From CAVBBU01 sp963593765 (GTDB taxonomy: Bacteria > Bacillota > Clostridia > Lachnospirales > Lachnospiraceae): a DNA stretch of 15,087 nucleotides. Positions 7,260 to 14,286 of this stretch are shown here, piece by piece. The translations under genes were made by a program, and so were the position numbers. Each line of letters starts with the position of its first letter. Positions within the stretch are counted from its first letter, which is position 1. The stretch spans positions 1 through 15,087 of the forward strand of contig CAVBBU010000047.1 in assembly GCA_963593765.1 (NCBI GenBank), read 5' to 3'. Under the pieces are notes generated by a model. It saw only the letters and a program-made list of their open reading frames with translations. It did not search any database and was not told where the DNA came from.

Positions 7260-10200
7260 CTATAAGCTCACTTCTTTTTCGTAAAATCCTGTTACGGATT
7301 GCTCTATCAGTTTTATATTCTTCTCAGTAATATTATTTGCTATAAGTAACTTCCCAGCGCTTTTGCCTCCATCTACTAATATCGACAAATTCGACGTTGT
7401 ACTATCACATAACATCATGTTAATTATCTGAAGCACAAGCTTCACCTTGTCTTCTAGGCACAATGCATTATATTCATCTACTTTATCACGCAAAAATTCT
7501 CCCTGCCCTTTTAAATTGCTAAAATTAGAATAAATGCCATTTATCAGCTTTTCTACGAGCAGCTTATAAAGCATATCAACCTGATTTTCACTTATATCAT
7601 CATATTCATTTATCCTCAGTTCTTTGTTTTTCTTTTGCCTATCAGCAAATCTTACCATTGCTTTGATAGCTTTTTCTTCTTCATAGCTTAATACTAATTG
7701 ATTAGCATTTTTGATAATCAATTGTTTGTTTGACCTGCCAGATAAATTTGCTTTAGCGCCACTTATACTTATAAGCGAATCTATCAGAATCTTACATGAA
7801 ACAGCCTTTGGATTTTTGTAGCCTAGCACCGTAGTGCAATAATGTTCTAGCTCCTCGTTCGAGCTGATAATCGCCGACACATATTGTGGTATAGTCTCAA
7901 TGAATCTTTCTCTATTTCCCTTTTTATCATCTCCCTCAATCACGATAAAATATGCCCCAAAAGCCTTATCATATCCTCCATATTTGCTTATATCGCGCAA
8001 TCTTTCATCACTAGATTTAATGGGTACCTGACCATTGCCTTTTCTCTTAATCTGTTGCTTAAATAAACCACTTTCAGCATTTATATGCTGCATTCTTGTA
8101 AATAAGATATTGTTTTTTCTCATTTGCTTTTTTACATCGGCTATAGTTCCACTATCTCCATATATCCAAGCAATCTCACCATTTCTTTCTACTGGTTGCT
8201 TATCATGATTTTTATTGTCTGCAAACATTTTACTTATATTGTAAGTTCTTTTTGTATCATGCTTGATATAATTTATCGGATTCTTAGTGAACTTAACATA
8301 GTATACATTGCCGCATACTATATTAAGATATGCATCCTTTGCGTGGTGAAGGTCATTTACCTCTCTAACCTTTAGCATATCAAAGTCCTGTCTGAATTTG
8401 CTTACAACTGCTGCCTTAGAATATACTATCTTCGACTCTGGTAGCATTTCCCCTAATATTTCTGCTAAAGCCTTAGTACTCTGTCTTGTCTCTACCAGCT
8501 GTCTTGATATAAAATCTGCAAGTTCGTTCTCATCAAATGCTGTTTTTCTGGTTAGCCTTGCATACTTTTTTTCTGATATAAAATTATTCTTCTTCCATAT
8601 ATCCCATATATTTTGCATCCTTTTTTGTATATCGGGCTTGATAGGATATTCATCTGATTTAATCTCGTTACATGTCTTATGCACTAAAACACGATTATCC
8701 AGGCTATCATCCATAACCTTAGACTGCGGATATATGTGATCTATATCATATACATTTCTATCCCACAAATTTCCAAGCTCTATCTCCTTACCACAATATG
8801 GGCATTTCCCCATCTGCGTATAATATAGGAACAGCCTGTCACTCCTAAATTTTGTATCCTCTGTAGAGTCAAGCTCCTTAATCCAATCCCTAGTCTCATC
8901 CTTACAATTTTTATACAGCTCCTTTAGCTTATCCTTTCTGCTGTTTGTTCTCTTTGGATTTTTGTCTGGCTCTCTTGCAACCTCTATAAATATCCTTGCA
9001 GGTTCCTCCTTCATTATTTTACATATTTCTTTTACTATCTTAATGCTCTGCCATATTGGTCGTTTAACAGCAGGTGATAGGGCAAAATCATCTAAGGAAT
9101 TATATGTTATCTTATTATCATTCTTCAAATCCGCGTTAAATTTATTAATCTCATCTAAAAATTCATACTTGTTGCTAAGAATTTGCATGAAATTATCATT
9201 TGTTTCCCACATCATCTGTATAATTGATAATATCTCGCCACCTTCAGGATTAACCGCAGTAATCCCTTGCAGTAGCTTTTCAGAAAATCTTCCCCAGCCT
9301 GTGTATCCAGCATTACAAAGCCTAGATATCTGCTTATCACTAAGCACTGGATATAGCTTCTCAAGCCTTGACTTAAGTAATCCTTTATCTGCCCCAAACA
9401 AGGTTATATCCTTAATAATTGCCTCTTTTTCTATATCAGTAATAGCCGTATCAGTAAGCCATTCCTTAAAATCAATATAAGCTGTCATAGAGGCTTTTAT
9501 ATCTCCATCTATACCTGTAATCTCACAGCTTTTTTCTTCCTCTTTATTTATTTTTCCGATAGAAACTAAATATTTTTTTATTTTTTTCTGTGTTACCTTT
9601 TTATTTTTCAAGCAAAGATTATTATATATCTGTTGTTTAAGGTCTACACTTATAGCCTCGCCATTTATCTTTATATTATTGATTTCATTTAATACGATAA
9701 ACTTATTATATAAGATAGAATTCTTAGGTAATACATCCTCTCCTCTAAGGTAGGTACATTTGTTTGTCATATTTTGTATAAATGCCTTAGCACTTTCGTC
9801 CTTATCTATCTTCTTATCAAAGTTCCAAGGGTATATCCTTCCACTCTCTTTACGAATTGCCCATGCATGGCTTCTTTTTGAGTCGCCCTTATGATATGTA
9901 TTTAAAGGTCCTACATAATAAGGTATTCTAAATGTAAGCAGCGAAATAATCTTGTCCTTTACAGTAATCCCATCTTCATCTGTGTTATTTAAAAAATCTA
10001 GATATCCAGATGCCCTATCTAGTATTTCCTCTAATTCAATTTTATGTAATTGATATGGCACTACACCATTATCTATTACAACCTGCTTAGGCATAAACGT
10101 ACCTTGTTCAATTTCTTCTTTTATTATAGCAGCTTCATTTGATTTATTATTTTTAATTATTTCTTTGGCAAATTTATAAAAGTCTTCCTGCGTACATTTT

Positions 10201-11339
10201 TTTGCTACAGGAATTTTATGCCCATTTTTCTTAGCCATACCTATATAATTTACATAGTTATCGCCATCTACATTTACAAACATCTTATTATATGAAGCTC
10301 TATTATCATGCATATCCTTTAGGCATTTCTTTAGTAATGCAAGGTCTTCTCTATGTTTATCATATATATTAACCTTAGCGTCACTATAATACTTCTCGCC
10401 AGATAGCATAGTTACAAGCACAGACCAATCATATATGGCCTTACTATATTCTATAACAGTATATCTGTCTCCTACCAGAGCTTTTACTTTGTCTATATTC
10501 TCTTCATATTTAGAATCAGAAAAACATAATTCCTGTTCTTTCTTTTCTAATTCATTAAACTCATCTGTATCAAACAAATCACTAAGCTTTACATTTGAGC
10601 CGCAGAGCATATCTGCAATACTCTTTTTTACCTTTGTATTACTTCCTATGATATCTTTTATATTTTTCTTTTTATCAGTCTTTGTAACATTTCTATCTTT
10701 TAAGATTTCTTCTAGCCTTAATACTGCATCATCCGAAATATCTATTTTATGCTCACTTTCTTCTCCAAAAACATCCTCTACAGCTTTTACAAGATGTTCC
10801 CATGCCACTTTAAAATCCGATCCGACATTAAAGCTGCTTCCCTCGAACAAAAAGTGACCTCTGTGCTTTATAATATGATGGCATGCCAAATATACAAGTC
10901 TTACATCATATTGCTTGTTTTCACAACGAAGAGCCTGCCTTAAATGATATATCGTTGGAAAATCTATATGATATTTCTTGTCTGTATAATCAGCATCTAC
11001 AAATAGTGCATATGGCAAATCAACTGAATTTCCCTCTTTATCTCTCTTATCCTCCGGATAATATTTGCTTTCACTTAATCTTTGAAAAAATCCATCATCT
11101 ACTTTATTTATTTCGTCAGCAAATAACTCCTGAAGCAGCTCTATACGCCATTTTTTTCGCATATTCCGTCTTCTAGAAGTTCTAAAGGTACGTCTTTCTT
11201 TTGCTGTCTTTGCCTCCTCAAAAAGGCGTATGCCCCACAATGCTTTTCCATGTCTTTTTATTACCTTGTACGACTTATCCGTTACAGCCCATCCTACAGA
11301 ATTAGTACCAAGATCTAAGCCCAGAAAATATTCTCCCAT
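7260..11339 (-). CDS. cas9: Type II-A CRISPR RNA-guided endonuclease Cas9
   Basis: Effector nuclease that uses crRNA-tracrRNA to cut matching DNA and also helps select spacers. The 1359 aa are close to S. pyogenes Cas9 (1368 aa). RuvC-I is LGLDLGTNSVGWAV with D9; the Arg-rich bridge helix spans about 49-75; the recognition lobe runs to about 715. RuvC-II is IFIEVARE with E786. HNH (about 835-900) has DIDHIYPQS with H868, N882 and N891, plus CPYC (846-849) and a later Cys (890) that may bind zinc. RuvC-III is HHAKDAYLN with H999 and D1002. The C-terminal PAM-interacting domain ends QSVTGFYEKEVSL. All catalytic residues are intact. The segment matching the S. pyogenes RKR motif reads GGKSAGK here, so PAM preference probably differs. 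The ATG at 11339 follows GGAGGGG at 11344-11350. Confidence 0.98.
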   Translation of the reverse strand: MGEYFLGLDLGTNSVGWAVTDKSYKVIKRHGKALWGIRLFEEAKTAKERRTFRTSRRRNMRKKWRIELLQELFADEINKVDDGFFQRLSESKYYPEDKRDKEGNSVDLPYALFVDADYTDKKYHIDFPTIYHLRQALRCENKQYDVRLVYLACHHIIKHRGHFLFEGSSFNVGSDFKVAWEHLVKAVEDVFGEESEHKIDISDDAVLRLEEILKDRNVTKTDKKKNIKDIIGSNTKVKKSIADMLCGSNVKLSDLFDTDEFNELEKKEQELCFSDSKYEENIDKVKALVGDRYTVIEYSKAIYDWSVLVTMLSGEKYYSDAKVNIYDKHREDLALLKKCLKDMHDNRASYNKMFVNVDGDNYVNYIGMAKKNGHKIPVAKKCTQEDFYKFAKEIIKNNKSNEAAIIKEEIEQGTFMPKQVVIDNGVVPYQLHKIELEEILDRASGYLDFLNNTDEDGITVKDKIISLLTFRIPYYVGPLNTYHKGDSKRSHAWAIRKESGRIYPWNFDKKIDKDESAKAFIQNMTNKCTYLRGEDVLPKNSILYNKFIVLNEINNIKINGEAISVDLKQQIYNNLCLKNKKVTQKKIKKYLVSIGKINKEEEKSCEITGIDGDIKASMTAYIDFKEWLTDTAITDIEKEAIIKDITLFGADKGLLKSRLEKLYPVLSDKQISRLCNAGYTGWGRFSEKLLQGITAVNPEGGEILSIIQMMWETNDNFMQILSNKYEFLDEINKFNADLKNDNKITYNSLDDFALSPAVKRPIWQSIKIVKEICKIMKEEPARIFIEVAREPDKNPKRTNSRKDKLKELYKNCKDETRDWIKELDSTEDTKFRSDRLFLYYTQMGKCPYCGKEIELGNLWDRNVYDIDHIYPQSKVMDDSLDNRVLVHKTCNEIKSDEYPIKPDIQKRMQNIWDIWKKNNFISEKKYARLTRKTAFDENELADFISRQLVETRQSTKALAEILGEMLPESKIVYSKAAVVSKFRQDFDMLKVREVNDLHHAKDAYLNIVCGNVYYVKFTKNPINYIKHDTKRTYNISKMFADNKNHDKQPVERNGEIAWIYGDSGTIADVKKQMRKNNILFTRMQHINAESGLFKQQIKRKGNGQVPIKSSDERLRDISKYGGYDKAFGAYFIVIEGDDKKGNRERFIETIPQYVSAIISSNEELEHYCTTVLGYKNPKAVSCKILIDSLISISGAKANLSGRSNKQLIIKNANQLVLSYEEEKAIKAMVRFADRQKKNKELRINEYDDISENQVDMLYKLLVEKLINGIYSNFSNLKGQGEFLRDKVDEYNALCLEDKVKLVLQIINMMLCDSTTSNLSILVDGGKSAGKLLIANNITEKNIKLIEQSVTGFYEKEVSL

Positions 11340-11367
11340 ATCGCCCCTCCAGTCTAAAGCTATTTAC

Positions 11368-11396
11368 TTACAATTAAATTTATGATAATCTATAAA
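11368..11396 (+). promoter_or_regulatory. tracrRNA promoter
   Basis: TTACAA (11368-11373), a 17-nt spacer and TATAAA (11391-11396) predict a start near 11403, exactly where the anti-repeat begins. The agreement between the predicted start and the RNA's functional boundary supports the call. Confidence 0.6.
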
Positions 11397-11410
11397 TGTT
11401 TATAAGTCCA
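11382..11410 (-). promoter_or_regulatory. Predicted cas9 operon promoter
   Basis: On the minus strand TGGACT (11410-11405; 4 of 6 to the -35 consensus) and TATCAT (11387-11382; 5 of 6 to the -10) are separated by exactly 17 nt. Transcription would start near 11375 and give a 5' leader of about 36 nt. The -35 lies inside the first bases of the tracrRNA gene, and the -10 lies within the tracrRNA promoter spacer, so the two promoters interlock. Confidence 0.5.
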
Positions 11411-11522
11411 TACTTATATAACACTGCAAGTTCAAATAAAAATTTATTCAACCCGTCATCCTTGATGACACCGCAGTGTGCGGAATTTGCTCGCGAAAGC
11501 GAGCATTTATTTTGTGCTTTTT
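11403..11522 (+). ncRNA. tracrRNA: tracrRNA of the type II-A system
   Basis: Trans-activating CRISPR RNA that pairs with the crRNA repeat, allows processing by RNase III and docks into Cas9. The anti-repeat (about 11403-11437) resembles the plus strand of the CRISPR repeat. AACACTGC pairs with GCAGTGTT as the upper stem, TCAAAT with GTTTGA as the lower stem, and the unpaired AAGT against GA reproduces the canonical Cas9 bulge. Next come an AU-only mini-hairpin AATAAA/TTTATT (about 11435-11448; the nexus position), a GTCATC/GATGAC hairpin (11455-11469), a CCGCA/TGCGG hairpin (11471-11483) and a TGCTCGC-GAAA-GCGAGCA hairpin (11488-11505) followed by a T-rich tail. It lies between cas9 and fic, opposite in strand to both. 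The 5' end is inferred from the promoter; a longer form is possible. Confidence 0.93.
11488..11522 (+). terminator. tracrRNA Rho-independent terminator
   Basis: A perfect 7-bp GC-rich stem (11488-11494 with 11499-11505) closed by a GAAA tetraloop is followed by TTTATTTT and, after a short gap, TTTTT at 11518-11522. It ends the tracrRNA about 10 nt before the convergent fic stop codon. Confidence 0.85.
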
Positions 11523-11532
11523 CCTAATATCG

Positions 11533-12468
11533 TTAAAATCTTTTCCAGCATTTATCTTTTAGGAAGCCACCTATAATAGATATATCTTCACCTTCATAAT
11601 ATTTAATCAATAGCTCCTTAAATTTAGAAACCTCCTTTTCAGGGATAACTAAAAATCCTTGCCCCTTTGCTATCAAATATTGATTCGCAAATATAACTGA
11701 TGCTCTCTTATTACCATCAATAAATATCTGTGACTTCATACAATACATACATAATTCAACAGCTTTATCTATAGGTTTATTTTTTGACCTTACAATTTTG
11801 TCTATCGATTCCTTAATAACTTCCTCTATCGGAACCCACGGTATATAACTGCTTCCGCCTATTGTCACCGGAACACTTCTTACTCTCCCGCCATCCATAT
11901 AGAAGCCTTCATTTACAAGCTTTGCTATATGACTTAGCAAATAAAAGTCGGTAGGGCTTTGGATAACATCCTTATCAAGTATAAATTCCCACGCATGCTT
12001 TAGATTTAATATCTTTTGAACATCAGAGGCCTTTACTCCATTTACAACTCCATTATCTATAATTTCCTCAATCTGTGGAAATGATGCTCCAACGCCTTCT
12101 AGTACAGCCTGGTCGTAAATATTTGATTTCATGTTCAAGCGAGCGAAATCAATATTTTTAAGCACTTTGTCTGAAACTCCTATCTCCTCATAGCCAAGTG
12201 CAGCTAATTCTCTTTCGATTTGCCTTATTTGCTTTCTAAGGGCTCTCGCATCCCTCGCATTTTTTAAAAGCAGCTGATACAGCTCGTCAGAATATGTATC
12301 TACATATGTTGATGTTAGCTTTCCGGCAATTCTTTTTCTTATATATAAATATTGCCTTCCGCTCTGCTTTTTTATCTCTGGCGAACCATCATATGGCATT
12401 AGATTTAGTCTTTCCTGACAGTCTGCTCTATCCTTTAATAATTCATGAATCCTAACCATTTTATTCAT
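11533..12468 (-). CDS. Fic-domain protein with atypical active site
   Basis: Fic proteins usually transfer AMP or a related group to target proteins; some act as toxins. At 311 aa, the N-terminal region (about 25-95) holds a segment with GRQYLYIRKR and SDELYQLLLKN, then a basic coiled-coil-like helix (ARALRKQIRQIERELAALGY). The Fic core (about 105-300) includes GGRVRSVPVTIGG (193-205) and the motif QIFIDGNKRAS (247-257). In the family consensus HxFx(D/E)GN(G/K)R the first residue is the catalytic His; here it is Gln247. QAVLEG (120-125) sits where class II Fic proteins carry the (S/T)xxxE(G/N) inhibitory motif. AAGGAG at 12475-12480 lies 6 nt before the ATG. No antitoxin gene is adjacent. The fold call is firm; enzymatic activity is uncertain. 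Confidence 0.88.
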   Translation of the reverse strand: MNKMVRIHELLKDRADCQERLNLMPYDGSPEIKKQSGRQYLYIRKRIAGKLTSTYVDTYSDELYQLLLKNARDARALRKQIRQIERELAALGYEEIGVSDKVLKNIDFARLNMKSNIYDQAVLEGVGASFPQIEEIIDNGVVNGVKASDVQKILNLKHAWEFILDKDVIQSPTDFYLLSHIAKLVNEGFYMDGGRVRSVPVTIGGSSYIPWVPIEEVIKESIDKIVRSKNKPIDKAVELCMYCMKSQIFIDGNKRASVIFANQYLIAKGQGFLVIPEKEVSKFKELLIKYYEGEDISIIGGFLKDKCWKRF

Positions 12469-12480
12469 GTCATTCTCCTT

Positions 12481-12523
12481 TTAGGGAACTTTATATAATT
12501 TATTTTATACAAAAGTTCCCTAA
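12481..12523. repeat. Palindromic repeat copy 2, upstream of fic
   Basis: The arms TTAGGGAACTTT (12481-12492) and AAAGTTCCCTAA (12512-12523) are perfect complements around a 19-nt AT-only centre apart from one C. They share the arm sequence of copy 1 at 4655-4699. Confidence 0.8.
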
Positions 12524-12530
12524 TTTTCAA
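12502..12530 (-). promoter_or_regulatory. Predicted fic promoter interlaced with the palindromic repeat
   Basis: On the minus strand TTGAAA (12530-12525), a 17-nt spacer and TAAAAT (12507-12502) predict a start near 12495. One arm of the palindrome (12512-12523) fills the promoter spacer. The other (12481-12492) falls in the 5' leader directly against the ribosome binding site. This layout suits a repressor operator or a leader hairpin, but no regulator is identified. Confidence 0.5.
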
Positions 12531-12536
12531 GAACAT

Positions 12537-12581
12537 TTTAGGGAGCTTTTTTGCCGTTTTCCTCACCAAAAGTTCCCTAAA
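12537..12581. repeat. Palindromic repeat copy 3, upstream of fic
   Basis: The arms TTTAGGGAGCTTTT (12537-12550) and AAAAGTTCCCTAAA (12568-12581) pair with one G-T wobble. Like copy 1, the left arm is followed by TTGCCG, but here the inner part no longer pairs. It lies 13 bp from copy 2. Confidence 0.75.
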
Positions 12582-12652
12582 CTATACGGTGCTTCGTATT
12601 GTATTTTGCAAAGCAAAATAAGGCTTAACAATATTCTATGAAAATTTCAGAA

Positions 12653-12679
12653 TTGACATATAAAGCTTTCCTCTATAAG
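12653..12679 (+). promoter_or_regulatory. Possible plus-strand promoter before the hairpin cluster
   Basis: TTGACA (12653-12658) and TATAAG (12674-12679) are separated by 15 nt, shorter than ideal. A start near 12686 would coincide with the first base of the hairpin cluster. It is weak on its own and is listed because of that coincidence. Confidence 0.3.
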
Positions 12680-12685
12680 GTAAAT

Positions 12686-12780
12686 AAGAATCCTGCTTCG
12701 CAGGATTCTCCGCCTGCGGCGGGTCGCAACGCGACATCTTCCATTCCGCCGCAGTGCGATCCAAAGCGGAGCGTTTTTTA
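12686..12780 (+). ncRNA. Candidate small structured RNA (three contiguous hairpins plus terminator-like end)
   Basis: Three perfect hairpins follow one another with no gap, each with a 3-nt loop: AGAATCCTGC-TTC-GCAGGATTCT (12687-12709), CCGCC-TGC-GGCGG (12710-12722) and GTCGC-AAC-GCGAC (12723-12735). A fourth stem TCCGC/GCGGA (12745-12770) is followed by GCG and six T at 12774-12779, like a terminator on the plus strand. The GC content is far above the flanks. A further 3-nt-loop hairpin TATTTTGC-AAA-GCAAAATA is at 12602-12620. The rest of the 455-bp gap 12469-12923 holds the palindromic repeats and the terminator described separately. This could instead be a non-transcribed repeat element; the strand is uncertain. 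Confidence 0.3.
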
Positions 12781-12814
12781 CTTCATAGGACGTAATTTCC
12801 TATGAAGTAAAAAA
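12774..12814. repeat. Perfect 17-bp inverted repeat with T6/A6 outer ends
   Basis: TTTTTTACTTCATAGGA (12774-12790) and its exact complement (12798-12814) flank a 7-nt loop. The A and T runs at its outer ends double as the T tracts of the hairpins on either side: the 12745-12770 stem on the plus strand and the 12815-12834 stem on the minus strand. Confidence 0.75.
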
Positions 12815-12840
12815 CCGCCAGCATTTGCTGACGGCTTTTT
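12809..12840 (-). terminator. Terminator of the alcohol dehydrogenase gene, probably bidirectional
   Basis: On the minus strand CCGTCAGC-AAAT-GCTGGCGG (12834-12815, one G-T wobble) is followed by six T (12814-12809). It lies about 90 nt past the stop of the dehydrogenase gene. On the plus strand the same stem is followed by CTTTTTC. Confidence 0.85.
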
Positions 12841-12923
12841 CAATCTTTTTTATAAAATCCACAATACGATACTTATAATGTTCTCGCCTATTCATAGGAC
12901 TTACAATTTGCTTATTATAATTT

Positions 12924-14141
12924 TTAGAAATCAACCTCTGTATCATAATAGCAGCACTTAAGCAGCTTCTCCATCTCTTCCTGTGATGGCTGACGAGGAT
13001 TAGATCCTGTACATGCATCTCCTATAGCATTCTTAGCTATCTCCGGAAGTCTCTCAAGGAATACATTCTCTGGTACGAAGCCCTGCTCTGTTGGATAGCT
13101 GTCTGGTCCGTAGTTCTTTATGCAATGAGGTATATTAAGATCATCATTCATCTTACGAAGTGCCTCGATAAGAAGCTTAACCTTCTCGTCATCACTGCTT
13201 CCACCAAGATGCATATAGTCTGCTATAACTCCATAACGCTTCTTAGCTGTAGCATCCTTAGCATTGAAGGCTATAACCTTAGGCAGATACATAGCATTAG
13301 CTGCACCATGTATAATATGTGCACCATAATCTGCAAATGCAGCACCTGTCTTATGTGCCATAGAGTGAACTATACCAAGCAGTGCATTAGAAAATGCCAT
13401 ACCAGCCATACACTGTGCATCATGCATAACATCTCTCTGGGTCATGTCCTCGTTGTATGAAGGAACTAGTGCCTTCTGAATCATCTCTATTGAATGGATA
13501 GCAAGCGCATCTGTATAAGGGCAATTAGCTGTAGATACATATGCTTCTATAGAATGTGTCATAGCATCCATACCTGTATGTGCTACAAGCTTCTTAGGCA
13601 TAGTCTCTGCAAGCTCCGGATCTACTATAGCTACATCTGGAGTAATCTCGAAATCAGCTATAGGGAATTTAATACCCTGATCATAATCAGTAATAATAGA
13701 GAATGCTGTTACCTCTGTAGCTGTTCCTGATGTTGAAGATATAGCACAGAAGTGAGCCTTTGTTCTTAGCTTAGGAAGTCCAAATACCTTGCACATGTCC
13801 TCGAAGGTTGTATCCGGATACTCATACTTGATCCACATTGCCTTAGCTGCATCTATAGGTGAGCCACCGCCCATAGCTATAATCCAGTCCGGCTGGAATT
13901 TAATCATAGCATCTGCACCTTTCATAACTGTTGTTACAGATGGATCTGGCTCTATTCCTTCAAATAATTCTACTTCCATCCCAGCTTCCTTAAGATAAGC
14001 TACTGCCTTATCAAGAAAGCCGAACTTCTTCATACTTCCTCCACCTACACAGATCATAGCTCTCTTACCCTTAAGGTTCCTTAGCTCTGCGAGTGCTCCC
14101 TTGCCGTGGTAAACATCTCTTGGTAATGTAAATCTTGCCAT
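12924..14141 (-). CDS. Iron-containing alcohol dehydrogenase (butanol dehydrogenase-like)
   Basis: NAD(P)H-dependent, metal-dependent group III alcohol dehydrogenase, which in anaerobes reduces aldehydes to alcohols as a fermentative electron sink. The 405 aa are slightly longer than the usual 380-390. The N-terminal Rossmann-like half has GGGSPIDAAKAMW (91-103) and SSTSGTATEVT (135-145). The metal ligands of the family fit D192 and H196 (TGMDAMTHSIEAY), H259 (GIVHSMAH) and H278 (IIHGAANAM). The stretch between the last two is about five residues longer than in E. coli FucO. An ATG at 14141 follows AGGAGG at good distance. It is a single gene with its own TTGACA promoter and a strong terminator. 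The preferred alcohol cannot be read from sequence. Confidence 0.95.
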   Translation of the reverse strand: MARFTLPRDVYHGKGALAELRNLKGKRAMICVGGGSMKKFGFLDKAVAYLKEAGMEVELFEGIEPDPSVTTVMKGADAMIKFQPDWIIAMGGGSPIDAAKAMWIKYEYPDTTFEDMCKVFGLPKLRTKAHFCAISSTSGTATEVTAFSIITDYDQGIKFPIADFEITPDVAIVDPELAETMPKKLVAHTGMDAMTHSIEAYVSTANCPYTDALAIHSIEMIQKALVPSYNEDMTQRDVMHDAQCMAGMAFSNALLGIVHSMAHKTGAAFADYGAHIIHGAANAMYLPKVIAFNAKDATAKKRYGVIADYMHLGGSSDDEKVKLLIEALRKMNDDLNIPHCIKNYGPDSYPTEQGFVPENVFLERLPEIAKNAIGDACTGSNPRQPSQEEMEKLLKCCYYDTEVDF

Positions 14142-14185
14142 ATTGCTATCCTCCTTTTAATTTAAAAATATAATAAGATAGCTCT

Positions 14186-14214
14186 ATGGTATATTATTGT
14201 TATTTTCTTGTCAA
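14186..14214 (-). promoter_or_regulatory. Alcohol dehydrogenase promoter
   Basis: On the minus strand a perfect -35 TTGACA (14214-14209) is followed after 17 nt by TACCAT (14191-14186), a 4-of-6 match to the -10. The predicted leader is about 38 nt. Confidence 0.65.
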
Positions 14215-14286
14215 TCGATTTTATAAAAATTTAACAATTTTTCTTGCGCTACCAGCGGATTTTTGTGCAATTTTAAGCTTTTGGTA

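Noticed and set aside
8962..9480. A 172-codon plus-strand reading frame inside cas9
   Set aside because: It is antisense to an intact, well-conserved Cas9 region and has no start signals.
12800..13018. A 72-codon minus-strand reading frame near the dehydrogenase gene end
   Set aside because: It overlaps the end of the dehydrogenase coding sequence out of frame and runs through its terminator, and it has no recognisable product.
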